DNA of 46,041 bases from Chryseobacterium contaminans (GCF_001684955.1 NZ_MAYF01000124.1:1-46041), one strand, 5' to 3'. Counted from the first letter of the stretch, positions 8,884-17,852 are shown. The notes: a model not told the origin generated them from the letters alone. Translations and numbers: made by a program.

Positions 8884-10284
8884 TTAAGCTTCTTTCTGCG
8901 TGCTGTAAAAGTTAGGAAAACGCATCTGCACTGTAGTTCCCTGATTTTCATTGGAGGTCACAATCAGTTCACCATGATGCATTCTTACGATATTTCTTGC
9001 TAATGGAAGCCCTATTCCGTAGCCTTCATAGTTATTGGTATTGGAAGCTCTGAAAAAAGGGTCATAGATTTTGTTCATTTCCTGCTGCGGAATTCCAATC
9101 CCGTTGTCTTTTACAATGATATAAACGTCCGCATCAGTAGCACCAAGGGAAACTTTCACCTGCTGAAAATTAGAATATTTACAGCCATTGCTGATGATAT
9201 TGGCAACAGCCAGATGCAGAAGCTGCTCATTACCCTGAACTTTTAACTTTTTAGGATTATCAGGAAGCATACTGATATCAAGATAGATATTGTTTCTGGA
9301 ATCAATTTTTCTCAGGGTTTCAATAACATCCCAGAGCAGCTGATCCATTCTTACTTTATCCATTTTCTGGATCTTGCCATCGAATCCGGTTTGGGCAATC
9401 ATTAAAAGGGCTTTGATCTTTTTATCAAGCTTTTCAGCTTCATCCAGAATAATTTCCAGCGTTTCTTTATACTCATCCGGTGTTCTGCTGATGGAAAGGG
9501 CAACGTCCGCCTCTCCCATAATAGAAGTTAAGGGCGTTCTCAGCTCATGCGAAACATTTCCAATCAAATGATTCTGGGTCTCAAAAGAGGTTTCAATGCG
9601 GTTGAGCATATCATTGAAGGTATCTACCAGCTCATTCAATTCTTTATTGTCCGGCTGAGATTCTAATCGGAGGTGAAGATTTTCAGAACTGATCTCTTTT
9701 ACCTTCCCTGTAATTTTAAGAATAGGTTTAAAGAGGGTCTTCGACAGGTAAAATGAGAAAATCATACTGAAGAATAACGAAAGCACAATACAGGTAAGCA
9801 ATGTTCTTTTCAGGAAACCAAGGTAATAGATCACATAATGGTTTTTGGCTGAAGCAATGGCAATATAGTCTTTATCATCATACTTAAAGCTTTGACCAAT
9901 ATAATAGAATTCTTTATCGTTATAATTATCTTCTCCTTTTTTAAGAATATTTTTAAAGAAATAATCCGGGATATGAACTTCCTGAGAGATTTTTCTAAAG
10001 TTAGAATCTGTTGGAACGGCAAAAACATAGTCTTTTTCCATGGGAAGCTCTTCATCATTCAGACTGCTGAGAATATAATTTTCCGGAAGATCCAGATGAT
10101 CTTTGCTTTTTTCTATCTGAACAATGGTAGCCGTACGGATCTTTAAAAGCTCATAGAACCTTTGGTGAGAAAAGTTAACAATTGAAAAATAAACCAAACC
10201 ACTGAACAGCAATATAATGGCGGTAAAAACCAACATTAAAAGCACCATCGTTTTGGTCTGATTTGTAATCACTTTGTTAAACAT
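8884..10284 (-). CDS. Sensor histidine kinase (HAMP-HisKA-HATPase)
   Basis: This membrane sensor kinase has 466 residues. Transmembrane helix 1 (about 13-35) and helix 2 (about 160-181) enclose a periplasmic sensor of about 125 residues with no recognised subfamily. A HAMP domain (about 182-235) follows, then the phospho-acceptor His246 in GNVSHELRTPL. The ATPase N box (NIISNGCKYS), G1 (DNGIGIP) and G2 (GYGIGLPLA) boxes are all present. It begins 3 bases after the response-regulator stop and is its cognate partner. The signal is unknown; related CusS/ArlS-like kinases respond to envelope or metal stress. Confidence 0.95.
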   Translation of the reverse strand: MFNKVITNQTKTMVLLMLVFTAIILLFSGLVYFSIVNFSHQRFYELLKIRTATIVQIEKSKDHLDLPENYILSSLNDEELPMEKDYVFAVPTDSNFRKISQEVHIPDYFFKNILKKGEDNYNDKEFYYIGQSFKYDDKDYIAIASAKNHYVIYYLGFLKRTLLTCIVLSLFFSMIFSFYLSKTLFKPILKITGKVKEISSENLHLRLESQPDNKELNELVDTFNDMLNRIETSFETQNHLIGNVSHELRTPLTSIMGEADVALSISRTPDEYKETLEIILDEAEKLDKKIKALLMIAQTGFDGKIQKMDKVRMDQLLWDVIETLRKIDSRNNIYLDISMLPDNPKKLKVQGNEQLLHLAVANIISNGCKYSNFQQVKVSLGATDADVYIIVKDNGIGIPQQEMNKIYDPFFRASNTNNYEGYGIGLPLARNIVRMHHGELIVTSNENQGTTVQMRFPNFYSTQKEA

Positions 10285-10287
10285 TCA

Positions 10288-10995
10288 TTATGCTTTTTTC
10301 AGAACGTATCCCATACCTATCACAGTGTGAATCAATTTATTATCATCTCTGTCATCCAGCTTCTTTCTGAGATAATTCACGTAAACATCTACCACATTGG
10401 TTCCCAATTCATAGTTTACTCCCCAGACTGCATCAAGAATTTCAGCTCTGGAAATCACTTTTTCAGGATTATTAAGGAAGTAAAGCAATAATTTGTATTC
10501 TGTAGAAGTAAGAGTAATTTCTTCTCCGGCTCTGGTTACTTTTTTAGTATAATCATTTACCATTAAATCCGAGAACTGAAATATATGTTCATTATCCGGC
10601 TCCGGCTCAATAATTTCCTGGGGAACATTATTGTGGCTTCTTCTCAGTAAAGACTTTACACGGGCTACCAATTCAATAAACTTGAAAGGTTTCACCAAGT
10701 AATCATCTCCACCACTTTCCAGCCCCAGAACAATATTTTCAGAAGTTCCCAAAGCTGTTAAGAACAAAATAGGAACACTCTGGTTGGTTTTCCTGATCTC
10801 CTTACAGACATCCAGTCCGTTCATTTCCGGAAGCATAATATCTAAAATCACCAAATCGAAATCATTGGCTTGCACCAATTGTACACCGGTACGACCGTCA
10901 AAGGCCACGGAAATTTCATACCCGTTTTCCTGAAGTCCTTTTTTAATGAAAGACACTACACTGGTTTCGTCTTCGATGAGAATTATTTTTTTCAT
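10288..10995 (-). CDS. OmpR-family response regulator
   Basis: This two-component response regulator has 235 residues. The receiver domain (1-115) has the acidic pair in IEDE, phospho-acceptor Asp52 in VILDIMLPEMNG, the Thr of FLTALG, and Lys in VKPFKF. The C-terminal winged-helix domain (about 135-232) ends with VDVYVNYLRKKLD, the typical recognition-helix region. It is the first gene of the pair with the kinase and has a good promoter at 11016-11048. Target genes cannot be read from the window. Confidence 0.95.
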   Translation of the reverse strand: MKKIILIEDETSVVSFIKKGLQENGYEISVAFDGRTGVQLVQANDFDLVILDIMLPEMNGLDVCKEIRKTNQSVPILFLTALGTSENIVLGLESGGDDYLVKPFKFIELVARVKSLLRRSHNNVPQEIIEPEPDNEHIFQFSDLMVNDYTKKVTRAGEEITLTSTEYKLLLYFLNNPEKVISRAEILDAVWGVNYELGTNVVDVYVNYLRKKLDDRDDNKLIHTVIGMGYVLKKA

Positions 10996-11015
10996 ACATG
11001 AAATAAGGAGTTTTA

Positions 11016-11048
11016 CAAAAATAGGGAAATTTTATTGGGATGGGCAAA
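11016..11048 (-). promoter_or_regulatory. Promoter of the two-component operon
   Basis: On the minus strand, TTTG (11048-11045) and TATTTTTG (11023-11016) are 21 bases apart, fitting the Bacteroidetes primary-sigma consensus. The -7 box is 20 bases before the response-regulator ATG. Confidence 0.6.
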
Positions 11049-11161
11049 CGTTGAATGTTGAAGAAGATTTCCTCTTATTTATTCAGTTTTTATTATCCTT
11101 TCTGTCCTTATCTTAATCGTACCGCTCTCTTATCCTAAAGTAATATTTCTTTATTATTCTC

Positions 11162-11641
11162 TTATAACTTCAATTCCATCTGTACATCCACACGATCGTA
11201 GCCCGGATTGGTAATAGGAATATGTTTAAACCCTAATTTTTCATATAGCTTTATAGCAGGAACCAATATGGAATTGGTCTCCAGAAATACTTTTTCTGCT
11301 TTCAGTTCTCTGGCTTTTTCAACAAGAGTATTACCCAACAGGTAACCGATCTTCTTTCCTTGTGCTTTAGGGCTTACCGCCATTTTTGACAGTTCAAAAG
11401 CAAGAGGTTCTTCGTGAGCCCTTACCAGAGCGCATGTTCCTACTGCTTCACCATTTAATAAAGCGAAAGCAATATACCCGCCTTTGTTAATAATCTCCTC
11501 CTCGGGATGGTCCAGCAACTTATAATCACTGGGTTCCATAACAAAAAATGTTTTGATCCATTCTTCATTTAAAGCCCTGAAGGCTTCTTTATACTGAGAT
11601 TCGTAGGCTATAATTTGTACTTCATTATTCTTATCGTTCAT
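11162..11641 (-). CDS. GNAT family N-acetyltransferase
   Basis: This 159-residue acetyltransferase uses acetyl-CoA on an unknown amine. The core beta4-alpha3 motif is visible: ELSKMAVSPKAQGKKIGYLL (about 82-101), containing the acetyl-CoA loop Q-G-K-K-I-G. The C-terminal IKLYEKLGFKHIP motif is also present. It starts 13 bases after the MocR regulator gene stop, so the two are likely co-transcribed. The architecture resembles PA0115-type GNATs with the DYKLLDHPEEEI segment. The substrate is unknown. Confidence 0.9.
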   Translation of the reverse strand: MNDKNNEVQIIAYESQYKEAFRALNEEWIKTFFVMEPSDYKLLDHPEEEIINKGGYIAFALLNGEAVGTCALVRAHEEPLAFELSKMAVSPKAQGKKIGYLLGNTLVEKARELKAEKVFLETNSILVPAIKLYEKLGFKHIPITNPGYDRVDVQMELKL

Positions 11642-11654
11642 CGCTTCAGGTTTA

Positions 11655-13070
11655 TTATATTCTGTTTTTTATCATTTTCCCCAGTTTTTCCAGATCGCTT
11701 TCTACACGATCTGTCCATTCCAGGGCATAGTTTAATCGCATACAGTTTTGGTACTGATTATATTGTGAAAACATTCTTCCCGGAGCAAAATTTACTTTCT
11801 GGCTGACGGCTTCATCATACAAATCTTCAGTACAGATTCTTTTATCAAGTTCCAACCATAGCATAAATCCGCCTTTTGGTTCAGAAACTTTAGTGTTATC
11901 AGGAAAATATTGCGTTACAGATTTTTGAATCTGCAGATAATTGGCATACAGTTTCTTTCTGAACATTCTCAAATGATGATCATAACGGCCATGCTCAAGA
12001 AAATCAGCAATCACATCTGAAAATAAGGACGGGCTTGATACGGTCTGCACCAGTTTCTGTCGGATAATCTTTTCTTTAAATTTTCCAGGTGCTACCCAAC
12101 CTACCCGATAACCAGGAGCTAACGTCTTGGATACTGAGCCTACCCACATTACAATTCCCGCTTCATCATAAAACTTACAAGGTTTTGGTCTTCCGGCCCC
12201 GAAATAGATATTTCCGTAGACATCATCTTCCACCAAAGGTACATTATGTTCAGTAAGCATCCTTACCAGCTCCTTCTTATTCTCATCCGGCATTTGAAAA
12301 CCTAGCGGATTATTATAATTCACTACAAAACAGCAGGCAGAAAGCTTAGGAAGCACTTTTTTTAAGGCATCCAGATCTACTCCTGTAATAGGATGGGTAG
12401 GAATTTCCACAGCTTTCAAACCTAACAGCTGGATCGCCTGAAGAATCCCAAAATAAACCGGGCTTTCTACTGCTACAGAGTCTCCAGGCTTGGTAACTGC
12501 CATCAGGCAATTGTAAACCCCGTTCATAGCGCCGGAAGTAATCACCAGATCATCTTCAGTAATTTTCCCTTCCATTACTATAGACCACTTGGCAATTTCT
12601 CTACGGAGCTTTTCACTTCCCTGTACAGGTTCATAATTCGTTCCACTGTCATGTTTGCCTTTTATCACATTAATCATGCATTTCTTCATCTGGGCAACGG
12701 GAAGTAGGCTTTTCCCAGGAATTCCGAGGGCAAACTGAGTAACATCTGTTCCTGCAATGGAGCCAAATACTTTCCCTATAAGATCTTCCGGACTGTTTTT
12801 CCCTTCTGAAACTTTCATTTTTGCTACAGAGGGCAATGCTAATTTTCGTTGTGAGGTCTGGCTTACATAATATCCATATTTGGGCCTTGATTCTACCAGA
12901 GAACGGCTTTCAAGTTCCATATAAGCCTGTTTTACAGTATTTAAACTAACATTATATAGTTTTTGAGCGCTTCTTAATGATGGCAATCTGTCTCCAAACT
13001 GCAGCGTATCACTTTTGATCTGCTCCGTGACAGAATTGGCAATTTTAAGGTAAAGAACATCTTTAGACAT
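11655..13070 (-). CDS. MocR-like GntR regulator with aminotransferase domain
   Basis: This 471-residue protein has a GntR winged helix at residues 1-70 (RLPSLRSAQKLYNVSLNTVK) fused to a fold-type I aminotransferase domain (about 90-465). The PLP lysine lies in GSVSKTLAPGYRVGW and the cofactor pocket in NYNNPLGFQMP and VEDDVYGNI. MocR proteins sense PLP with an amino compound and regulate nearby genes. The likely target here is its own operon with the GNAT gene, since it is first in line. Whether it retains aminotransferase activity cannot be told. Confidence 0.93.
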   Translation of the reverse strand: MSKDVLYLKIANSVTEQIKSDTLQFGDRLPSLRSAQKLYNVSLNTVKQAYMELESRSLVESRPKYGYYVSQTSQRKLALPSVAKMKVSEGKNSPEDLIGKVFGSIAGTDVTQFALGIPGKSLLPVAQMKKCMINVIKGKHDSGTNYEPVQGSEKLRREIAKWSIVMEGKITEDDLVITSGAMNGVYNCLMAVTKPGDSVAVESPVYFGILQAIQLLGLKAVEIPTHPITGVDLDALKKVLPKLSACCFVVNYNNPLGFQMPDENKKELVRMLTEHNVPLVEDDVYGNIYFGAGRPKPCKFYDEAGIVMWVGSVSKTLAPGYRVGWVAPGKFKEKIIRQKLVQTVSSPSLFSDVIADFLEHGRYDHHLRMFRKKLYANYLQIQKSVTQYFPDNTKVSEPKGGFMLWLELDKRICTEDLYDEAVSQKVNFAPGRMFSQYNQYQNCMRLNYALEWTDRVESDLEKLGKMIKNRI

Positions 13071-13113
13071 CGATCACTGTTTTAAGTAAATGTACAACTT
13101 TATCCCTTTGGGG

Positions 13114-13479
13114 TTATTGGTTTAGCCAGCTAACCATCCTATAGATGCTATTCTTCAGCTGTTCCGGATTACGGAAGTTAGGAGTATTTTTATTTTTAAA
13201 ATAATGTTCTGCCCGGGAAATAAAACATTTCTTTTCAGAATGCTGTACATCGGATTTATTATAAATATTAAAAGTAATTCCTCCATTTTCACTTATAACC
13301 AGACTTGCAAAGGCAATAACTTCAGATTTCTTTTTAGCCAGCAGGAAAGGAATACCAAAATCTGGGTTCACTTTACCTGTCTTCTGTATCTGCAGAAAGA
13401 GATTTTTTAGCACCAACATGTCTGAAATATAGACTTCTTCACATTGAAACTGTTCCTGATATTGAACTTTGGTTTCCAT
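13114..13479 (-). CDS. Hypothetical protein, 121 aa
   Basis: This is an unrecognised soluble protein with no signal peptide or membrane segment. It has a mixed alpha/beta profile: LLAKKKSEVIAFASLVISEN (about residues 46-65) looks like two consecutive strands of a GNAT-like sheet, and a basic helix ends the protein. The stop lies about 40 bases before the MocR ATG, so it may be the first gene of that operon. A degenerate acetyltransferase fold is possible but weakly supported. Confidence 0.6.
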   Translation of the reverse strand: METKVQYQEQFQCEEVYISDMLVLKNLFLQIQKTGKVNPDFGIPFLLAKKKSEVIAFASLVISENGGITFNIYNKSDVQHSEKKCFISRAEHYFKNKNTPNFRNPEQLKNSIYRMVSWLNQ

Positions 13480-13635
13480 AGTATTCTTCTTAACAAAACA
13501 AAATTATGGAGTCTCTGAGTCTGGATACAGATACAGAAGTATAGAATATTACGGATACAGATATTCTTAACCTATTCTTTATAAATAGTATAAAATTCCG
13601 GCTGCTATTCCCTTTATCACTCTTTTCAAAACCTC

Positions 13636-13643
13636 TATCTTTG
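13636..13643 (+). promoter_or_regulatory. -7 promoter element of the XRE gene
   Basis: TATCTTTG matches TAnnTTTG and is followed by CATAAA; TTTA lies 19 bases upstream in place of TTTG. It is 19 bases before the ATG, which is preceded by an unusual purine-rich AAAGGGAG. Confidence 0.6.
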
Positions 13644-13662
13644 CATAAAAGACGAAAGGGAG

Positions 13663-14265
13663 ATGAGTTTCTTTGGAACGAACATTAAGAAAATAAGACA
13701 GGTTAAAGGTTTGAGCCAAAAGACATTTGCTGATTTACTCGACTTAAACAGAGGAGTGATAAGCTCTTATGAAGAAGGTCGTGCAGAGCCAAAGATTGAG
13801 ACCATACTCAAGGTGGCTAGCCATTTTAATCTTGAACTCGACCAGTTGCTAACTGAAGATCTTCATGAAAATCAATTAACTGGTATTTCAGGCGTTAACC
13901 AACTTATGCTTTTCCCTGAACCAGAGGAAGAAACAATGCCTCCAAAGACAAATAATGCTCAGAATAATGCTATCCTCCAAAAAATATTAGCGTCTGTAGA
14001 TCTGGTCTATGAATTTACCACAGAAAAACGGCTGCTTTCCCCCTATCATTATGGTGATATCCTGTTTCTGAATAAAGCTGATCTTAAAAAGGACCCAAGT
14101 CATCATTTATTGGTATATACTCATGGAAATTTAGAATATGCAGCCAATACTGAAAGCCGGGACCTTTATAAAATTGTAGGGCACGTTTCCACTACAGAAA
14201 AGAATGTTTTCAACAATATTTTTGAAAGGCTGGAAAAGCTGGAAAGAGGATGCAATAAATTATAA
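13663..14265 (+). CDS. XRE-family transcriptional regulator with S24-like C-terminus
   Basis: This 200-residue regulator has a Cro/C1-type helix-turn-helix at about residues 7-62 (IRQVKGLSQKTFADLLDLN followed by GVISSYEEGRAEPK). The C-terminal part (about 110-195) includes HYGDILFLNKADLKKD and VYTHGNLEYA, which resemble a degenerate LexA/S24-like sheet without a visible Ser-Lys dyad. A short coiled coil ends it. It stands alone on the plus strand, convergent with the C1q-like gene. Flavobacterial genomes carry many such regulators; the target is unknown. Confidence 0.85.
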   Translation: MSFFGTNIKKIRQVKGLSQKTFADLLDLNRGVISSYEEGRAEPKIETILKVASHFNLELDQLLTEDLHENQLTGISGVNQLMLFPEPEEETMPPKTNNAQNNAILQKILASVDLVYEFTTEKRLLSPYHYGDILFLNKADLKKDPSHHLLVYTHGNLEYAANTESRDLYKIVGHVSTTEKNVFNNIFERLEKLERGCNKL

Positions 14266-14301
14266 AAACGAAAGTTCACTGCAAAGACTGCAGAGAACTT
14301 T
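14262..14301 (-). terminator. Intrinsic terminator of the C1q-like gene
   Basis: AAAGTTC-a-CTGCA / TGCAG-a-GAACTTT forms a strong stem with one mismatch. On the minus strand it is followed by CGTTTTTAT, so it best serves the leftward gene; on the plus strand the T-run is poor. Confidence 0.7.
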
Positions 14302-14327
14302 GTTATAAAAATCTAAATCTGAGTTTA

Positions 14328-15203
14328 CTAAAGTCTGGTAAAAACCATTCTTCGTACAAAAGAAGTCATTGTAGGAGTGCCACATCCGTTACACATCACC
14401 AAACTTCCTGTAATAGTATCCCCCTGTTTCAGATTAAGAACTACAGAATCATACGCTCCCGCTCTTTGGGATGCAGAAATATTCAGCAGTACCATTGTAT
14501 AATACTGCTGGGATTGTGCTACTCCATTTTTAAGAATTGACATTAAGCGGTGTGCTGATACATTCGTGGCTGTATGGTACCCGCTTTCCATAAACTCAAT
14601 CTTGTAATATCCCGATTTCGGGCAGGTCCATGTATCCGTTGTAAGATTAAAGTCTGCTCCACCGTTGGTACTGAAATCTACATTGGTAAAATTAGCCTTA
14701 TATGTTGTTCCCTGATTATGTGTTTCTGCAGTTGAAGAAGATACAGCACAAATATAGCTGGTATCAGCTTTAGACAGCATAACCAGTTCATAAGTGACTC
14801 CTGTAGAAGTATTATTATCTGTTTTTACCAATAAAGCAGACTCTCCCGGCAATATTGACACATTCTGAACATTATCAATAAGTTCCGTTCCATTAGCATC
14901 AATGGTAAGCGTATACATCTGCGAAGTATTTTTAATATAATAGGTTCTGCCTTTTCTTTCTACCCCTGTAGTAGAATCAGGAAGTGTGGCTGTACCATCT
15001 GCTGTTCCGGCCCAGGAAACATAAAAATCGTTTTCACCAATATTATAGGTATTGGCGGTAATATTTCCATAAGCTGCAGCAAAAGAGCCATCCACTGTAA
15101 GTTTTGATCCCGGCACCGAAGTCCCAATCCCTACATTACCACTTTGAGCATATAAGTAGCCCATTCCACTTAGCATGCTAAGGGTTATCAAAATAGATTT
15201 CAT
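14328..15203 (-). CDS. Secreted protein with C1q/TNF-like C-terminal domain
   Basis: This exported 291-residue protein has the signal peptide MKSILITLSMLSGMGYLYAQ. The mature start SGNVGIGTSVPGSKLTVDGS is the GNVGIGT leader common in Bacteroidetes surface proteins that elsewhere carry tail-spike-like or C1q-like domains. The C-terminal about 140 residues (TWTCPKSGYYKIEFMESG, then LNLKQGDTITGS) have the jelly-roll signature of C1q-like proteins. No type IX sorting tail is evident. Likely surface or extracellular; ligand unknown. A TAnnTTTG box lies about 100 bases upstream. Confidence 0.75.
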   Translation of the reverse strand: MKSILITLSMLSGMGYLYAQSGNVGIGTSVPGSKLTVDGSFAAAYGNITANTYNIGENDFYVSWAGTADGTATLPDSTTGVERKGRTYYIKNTSQMYTLTIDANGTELIDNVQNVSILPGESALLVKTDNNTSTGVTYELVMLSKADTSYICAVSSSTAETHNQGTTYKANFTNVDFSTNGGADFNLTTDTWTCPKSGYYKIEFMESGYHTATNVSAHRLMSILKNGVAQSQQYYTMVLLNISASQRAGAYDSVVLNLKQGDTITGSLVMCNGCGTPTMTSFVRRMVFTRL

Positions 15204-15304
15204 ACATTCTTATTTTTTTTAATTATTCATTTGCTTTCTCCATAATATCTTCAGGCAGTCCGAGAATAGTTATTGAATTTCCGGCTCCGGTAATTATGGA
15301 TAAT

Positions 15305-15312
15305 CAAAAGTA
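15305..15312 (-). promoter_or_regulatory. Candidate -7 element of the C1q-like gene
   Basis: TACTTTTG on the minus strand matches TAnnTTTG. It implies an untranslated leader of about 90-100 bases. The rest of the 328-base divergent spacer (15204-15531) is very AT-rich, and I see no gene in it. Confidence 0.4.
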
Positions 15313-15531
15313 AATCGTCATTAAAAAAAATTATAAAAAGAAGGTATTAATTAACATTAATAAATTTCTTGATTTACAGATTAAATCATTAATTTTAAAA
15401 ATACAAACAAATGATTTTCAATAAAATAAATATTTAAATATGTTAATTTATATTCAAAGAGAAATATTAAGTATTTTTTATTTCTTTAAAATAAAAATCA
15501 GATATAATGTTCCTTAAAAACGTCCTTGCCT

Positions 15532-17235
15532 ATGAAATTAATTCTATTTTTTTTATTCTGTTCTACTATAATCACCTCCTGTGAAACATCAGAAAAGGGT
15601 AACGATTATCTTAATACTGTCGTTGATGAAATTTCTCTTCTTAAGAAGGAGAATCCTGAAAAAGTGAAAGAAGTGTATGAAAGGGAGTACAGGAAATATA
15701 ACCAAAGTAATAAAAAGGTGTTCCTTTTAAGCAGCAAATATGCTGAACTCGCTTTATCAAGTGACGAAAGGCTTAAACAGATTCCTATGATATATGAGCT
15801 ACTGCGGTTAAACAACAACAGGTATGAATTTATTGATGTCATAGGCAATTATAACCTGGCGCTGCAATTTGAGACCAGCTCTCCGGAATGGTCTTTAAAA
15901 TGCGTTGATAATGCAATAGATTACAGTGAAAAAAGTAATAAAAAATATTTTCTACCCCATCTTTACCATTTTAAAGGACGGTTATTATATAATAAAAACG
16001 ATACGAAGAATGCCCTGATCTATTTTAATAAGGCTCTGCACTCATATAATCCTCAAAAAGATATATTATACGTTTCTTCCATGTATAATAACATCGGAAT
16101 GTGCTATGATAAAATGAAAAACCCCAACAGCGCTATCCGTGAAACTTATAAAGCCATCAATCTCCTGGAAAAAAACCGGATTCCCAATAATGCTGAACTG
16201 GTTTTTATAAACTATATGAAAGGCGGGCTTGCCGACTATTTCATGCAAATCAAAAATTATGAAAAAGCAGAAACTCTTTTAGCTGAAAAACTGAATTTCT
16301 CACTTCATAACGATAATTACCGCATGGCTCTTTATGCAGGAAAGGGACTTATTGATCTTTATAAAAATACCCTTCATCAACCTGAAAAAACAGCAAATAT
16401 CATTTCGGCATTAAACCTTCTTGAACCCAATTTAAAAAAAGCAGCAGACAGAATTGAACTGTATGAACTTACACAGGAATACTATTCTGGTAAAAATGAT
16501 ATTGAAAATTTTAAAAAAGTTTCCAAAAAACTGGTTGAGGCAAATAAGGATCGCAATAACCAGATTAGCAAAGAGCTAAAGATCAATTTTGATATTGCAG
16601 ATAATTATATCATCAAAAATGTAAATACTGAGAATAATTATTATAAAAGAAACAATTACTTACTGTTATTTTCTTTTATTCTTTTATGTCTTATCTTTTT
16701 GATTATCATTATAAATCTTATTAAATCCAGAAAGAAAAGAGAAGAACTTGCGAAAAAAGAAAAGGTAATTTCAGACACTCAGCATAAAATTCTGGAACAG
16801 GATATAGAACTTCAAAAAGAGAAAATCAGGAATCTTCATCTGAATCTGAATTTAAAAACAGAAACAGAGCGGGCATTTCTTGAAAATCTGAAGAAGATAA
16901 AAAAATCCAAAAATATTGATACTGAAGAGGTTTTAAAAGATCTTCAATTCAAAATCAATAATCTGATTATGATTGACAGGAAAAGCAACGACCTTGTTAA
17001 TGAAAGTTCACTCGAAAACAAATTATTCATGGAAAGGCTCTCTGAAGAATTTCCTCTTCTTACTAATCAGGAGCTCAAACTGTGTGTTTATTTTAAACTG
17101 AACCTGGCTGCAAAGGAAATATCACTTCTTGAAAAATTCACCGTTGGCAGCATAAGGGTTTATAAGGCGAAGGTGAAGGCCAAACTTGGATTAGATAAGG
17201 AAACTGATCTTAGTGAGTTTTTAAACAGGTTTTAA
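15532..17235 (+). CDS. Membrane-anchored TPR regulator with C-terminal LuxR-like HTH
   Basis: This protein has about 567 residues from the ATG at 15532; a TTG two codons upstream is ignored. The N-terminus MKLILFFLFCSTIITSCETS has a lipobox-like signal. TPR-like helices fill about residues 30-360 (for example ALIYFNKALHSY and AIRETYKAINLLEKN). A transmembrane helix (LLLFSFILLCLIFLIIIINL, about 373-395) comes next, followed by a charged coiled coil. A C-terminal helix-turn-helix (LTNQELKLCVYFKLNLAAKE then GSIRVYKAKVKAKLGL) ends it. This is the flavobacterial TPR-LuxR layout, with external sensing and internal DNA binding. The target is unknown. Confidence 0.85.
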   Translation: MKLILFFLFCSTIITSCETSEKGNDYLNTVVDEISLLKKENPEKVKEVYEREYRKYNQSNKKVFLLSSKYAELALSSDERLKQIPMIYELLRLNNNRYEFIDVIGNYNLALQFETSSPEWSLKCVDNAIDYSEKSNKKYFLPHLYHFKGRLLYNKNDTKNALIYFNKALHSYNPQKDILYVSSMYNNIGMCYDKMKNPNSAIRETYKAINLLEKNRIPNNAELVFINYMKGGLADYFMQIKNYEKAETLLAEKLNFSLHNDNYRMALYAGKGLIDLYKNTLHQPEKTANIISALNLLEPNLKKAADRIELYELTQEYYSGKNDIENFKKVSKKLVEANKDRNNQISKELKINFDIADNYIIKNVNTENNYYKRNNYLLLFSFILLCLIFLIIIINLIKSRKKREELAKKEKVISDTQHKILEQDIELQKEKIRNLHLNLNLKTETERAFLENLKKIKKSKNIDTEEVLKDLQFKINNLIMIDRKSNDLVNESSLENKLFMERLSEEFPLLTNQELKLCVYFKLNLAAKEISLLEKFTVGSIRVYKAKVKAKLGLDKETDLSEFLNRF

Positions 17236-17307
17236 AGCAAGAAATAAAGCAGGGGCTTTCTCGCCTGTGATACAAATCCTTTTTTAAGCCTTTGATAAAA
17301 TATAAAA

Positions 17308-17340
17308 ACAAAAAACCCTCCGTATTCAAAATACAGAGGG
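17308..17340 (-). terminator. Intrinsic terminator after tRNA-Leu(UAA) copy 1
   Basis: CCCTC-c-GTATT / AATAC-a-GAGGG hairpin; leftward transcripts run into TTTTTTGTTTTT. It is a near-duplicate of the terminator at 17648-17677. Confidence 0.85.
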
Positions 17341-17345
17341 TTTTG

Positions 17346-17429
17346 TACCCCAGACGGGACTTGAACCCGTACGTCCTTGCGGACACAGGATTTTAAGTCC
17401 TGCGTGTCTACCAGTTCCACCACCAGGGC
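17346..17429 (-). tRNA. tRNA-Leu (anticodon UAA), copy 1
   Basis: This is an 84-nt class II tRNA with a long variable arm. The anticodon stem CAGGA / TCCTG encloses loop CTTAAAA (anticodon TAA), and the T-loop GGTTCAAGTCC is standard. The 3' CCA is not encoded. It is identical to the copy at 17683-17766. Confidence 0.95.
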
Positions 17430-17439
17430 CGGTGTGTGG

Positions 17440-17476
17440 TACAAAAAAAGGATTTGCTTTCAAATCCTTTTTTGTA
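17440..17476. terminator. Hairpin between tRNA-Leu(UAG) and tRNA-Leu(UAA)
   Basis: TACAAAAAAAGGATTTG / CAAATCCTTTTTTGTA is a near-perfect inverted repeat with a four-base loop. It is flanked by A- and T-runs, so it reads as an intrinsic terminator on either strand. It fills nearly the whole spacer between two tRNA genes. Confidence 0.75.
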
Positions 17477-17479
17477 TGG

Positions 17480-17561
17480 TGCGGATGAAGGGACTCGAAC
17501 CCCCACGCCTCACGGCACCAGATCCTAAGTCTGGCGTGGCTACCAATTACACCACATCCGC
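17480..17561 (-). tRNA. tRNA-Leu (anticodon UAG), copy 1
   Basis: This is an 82-nt class II tRNA. The acceptor GCGGATG pairs with CATCCGC, and the anticodon stem CCAGA / TCTGG encloses CTTAGGA (anticodon TAG). CCA is encoded at 17479-17477. The body is identical to the copy at 17853-17934. Confidence 0.95.
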
Positions 17562-17647
17562 TGGTTACATTGCTCTGCAAATGCAGATACAATCGATAAT
17601 TCTTACAAATATAAAAAAATTATTTAAAAGATCTCTCTCTATTAAAA

Positions 17648-17677
17648 CAAAAAACCCTCCGTAGCAAATACAGAGGG
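17648..17677 (-). terminator. Intrinsic terminator after tRNA-Leu(UAA) copy 2
   Basis: CCCTCcGTA / TACaGAGGG hairpin followed on the minus strand by TTTTTTGTTTTAA. It has the same design as the terminator at 17308-17340, so the duplicated unit includes it. Confidence 0.82.
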
Positions 17678-17682
17678 CTTTG

Positions 17683-17766
17683 TACCCCAGACGGGACTTG
17701 AACCCGTACGTCCTTGCGGACACAGGATTTTAAGTCCTGCGTGTCTACCAGTTCCACCACCAGGGC
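17683..17766 (-). tRNA. tRNA-Leu (anticodon UAA), copy 2
   Basis: 84 nt, same sequence as the copy at 17346-17429. Anticodon TAA, long variable arm, no encoded CCA. It is 9 bases downstream of tRNA-Gly in the leftward operon. Confidence 0.95.
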
Positions 17767-17775
17767 ATGGTGTGG

Positions 17776-17848
17776 AGCGAAAAACGGGATTCGAACCCGC
17801 GACCCCAACCTTGGCAAGGTTGTGCTCTACCAGCTGAGCTATTTTCGC
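17776..17848 (-). tRNA. tRNA-Gly (anticodon GCC)
   Basis: 73 nt. The acceptor GCGAAAA pairs with TTTTCGC, and the anticodon stem CAACC / GGTTG encloses TTGCCAA (anticodon GCC). Discriminator T is followed by encoded CCA (17775-17773). It lies 4 bases from the upstream tRNA-Leu(UAG), so the two are one transcript. Confidence 0.95.
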
Positions 17849-17852
17849 ATAG

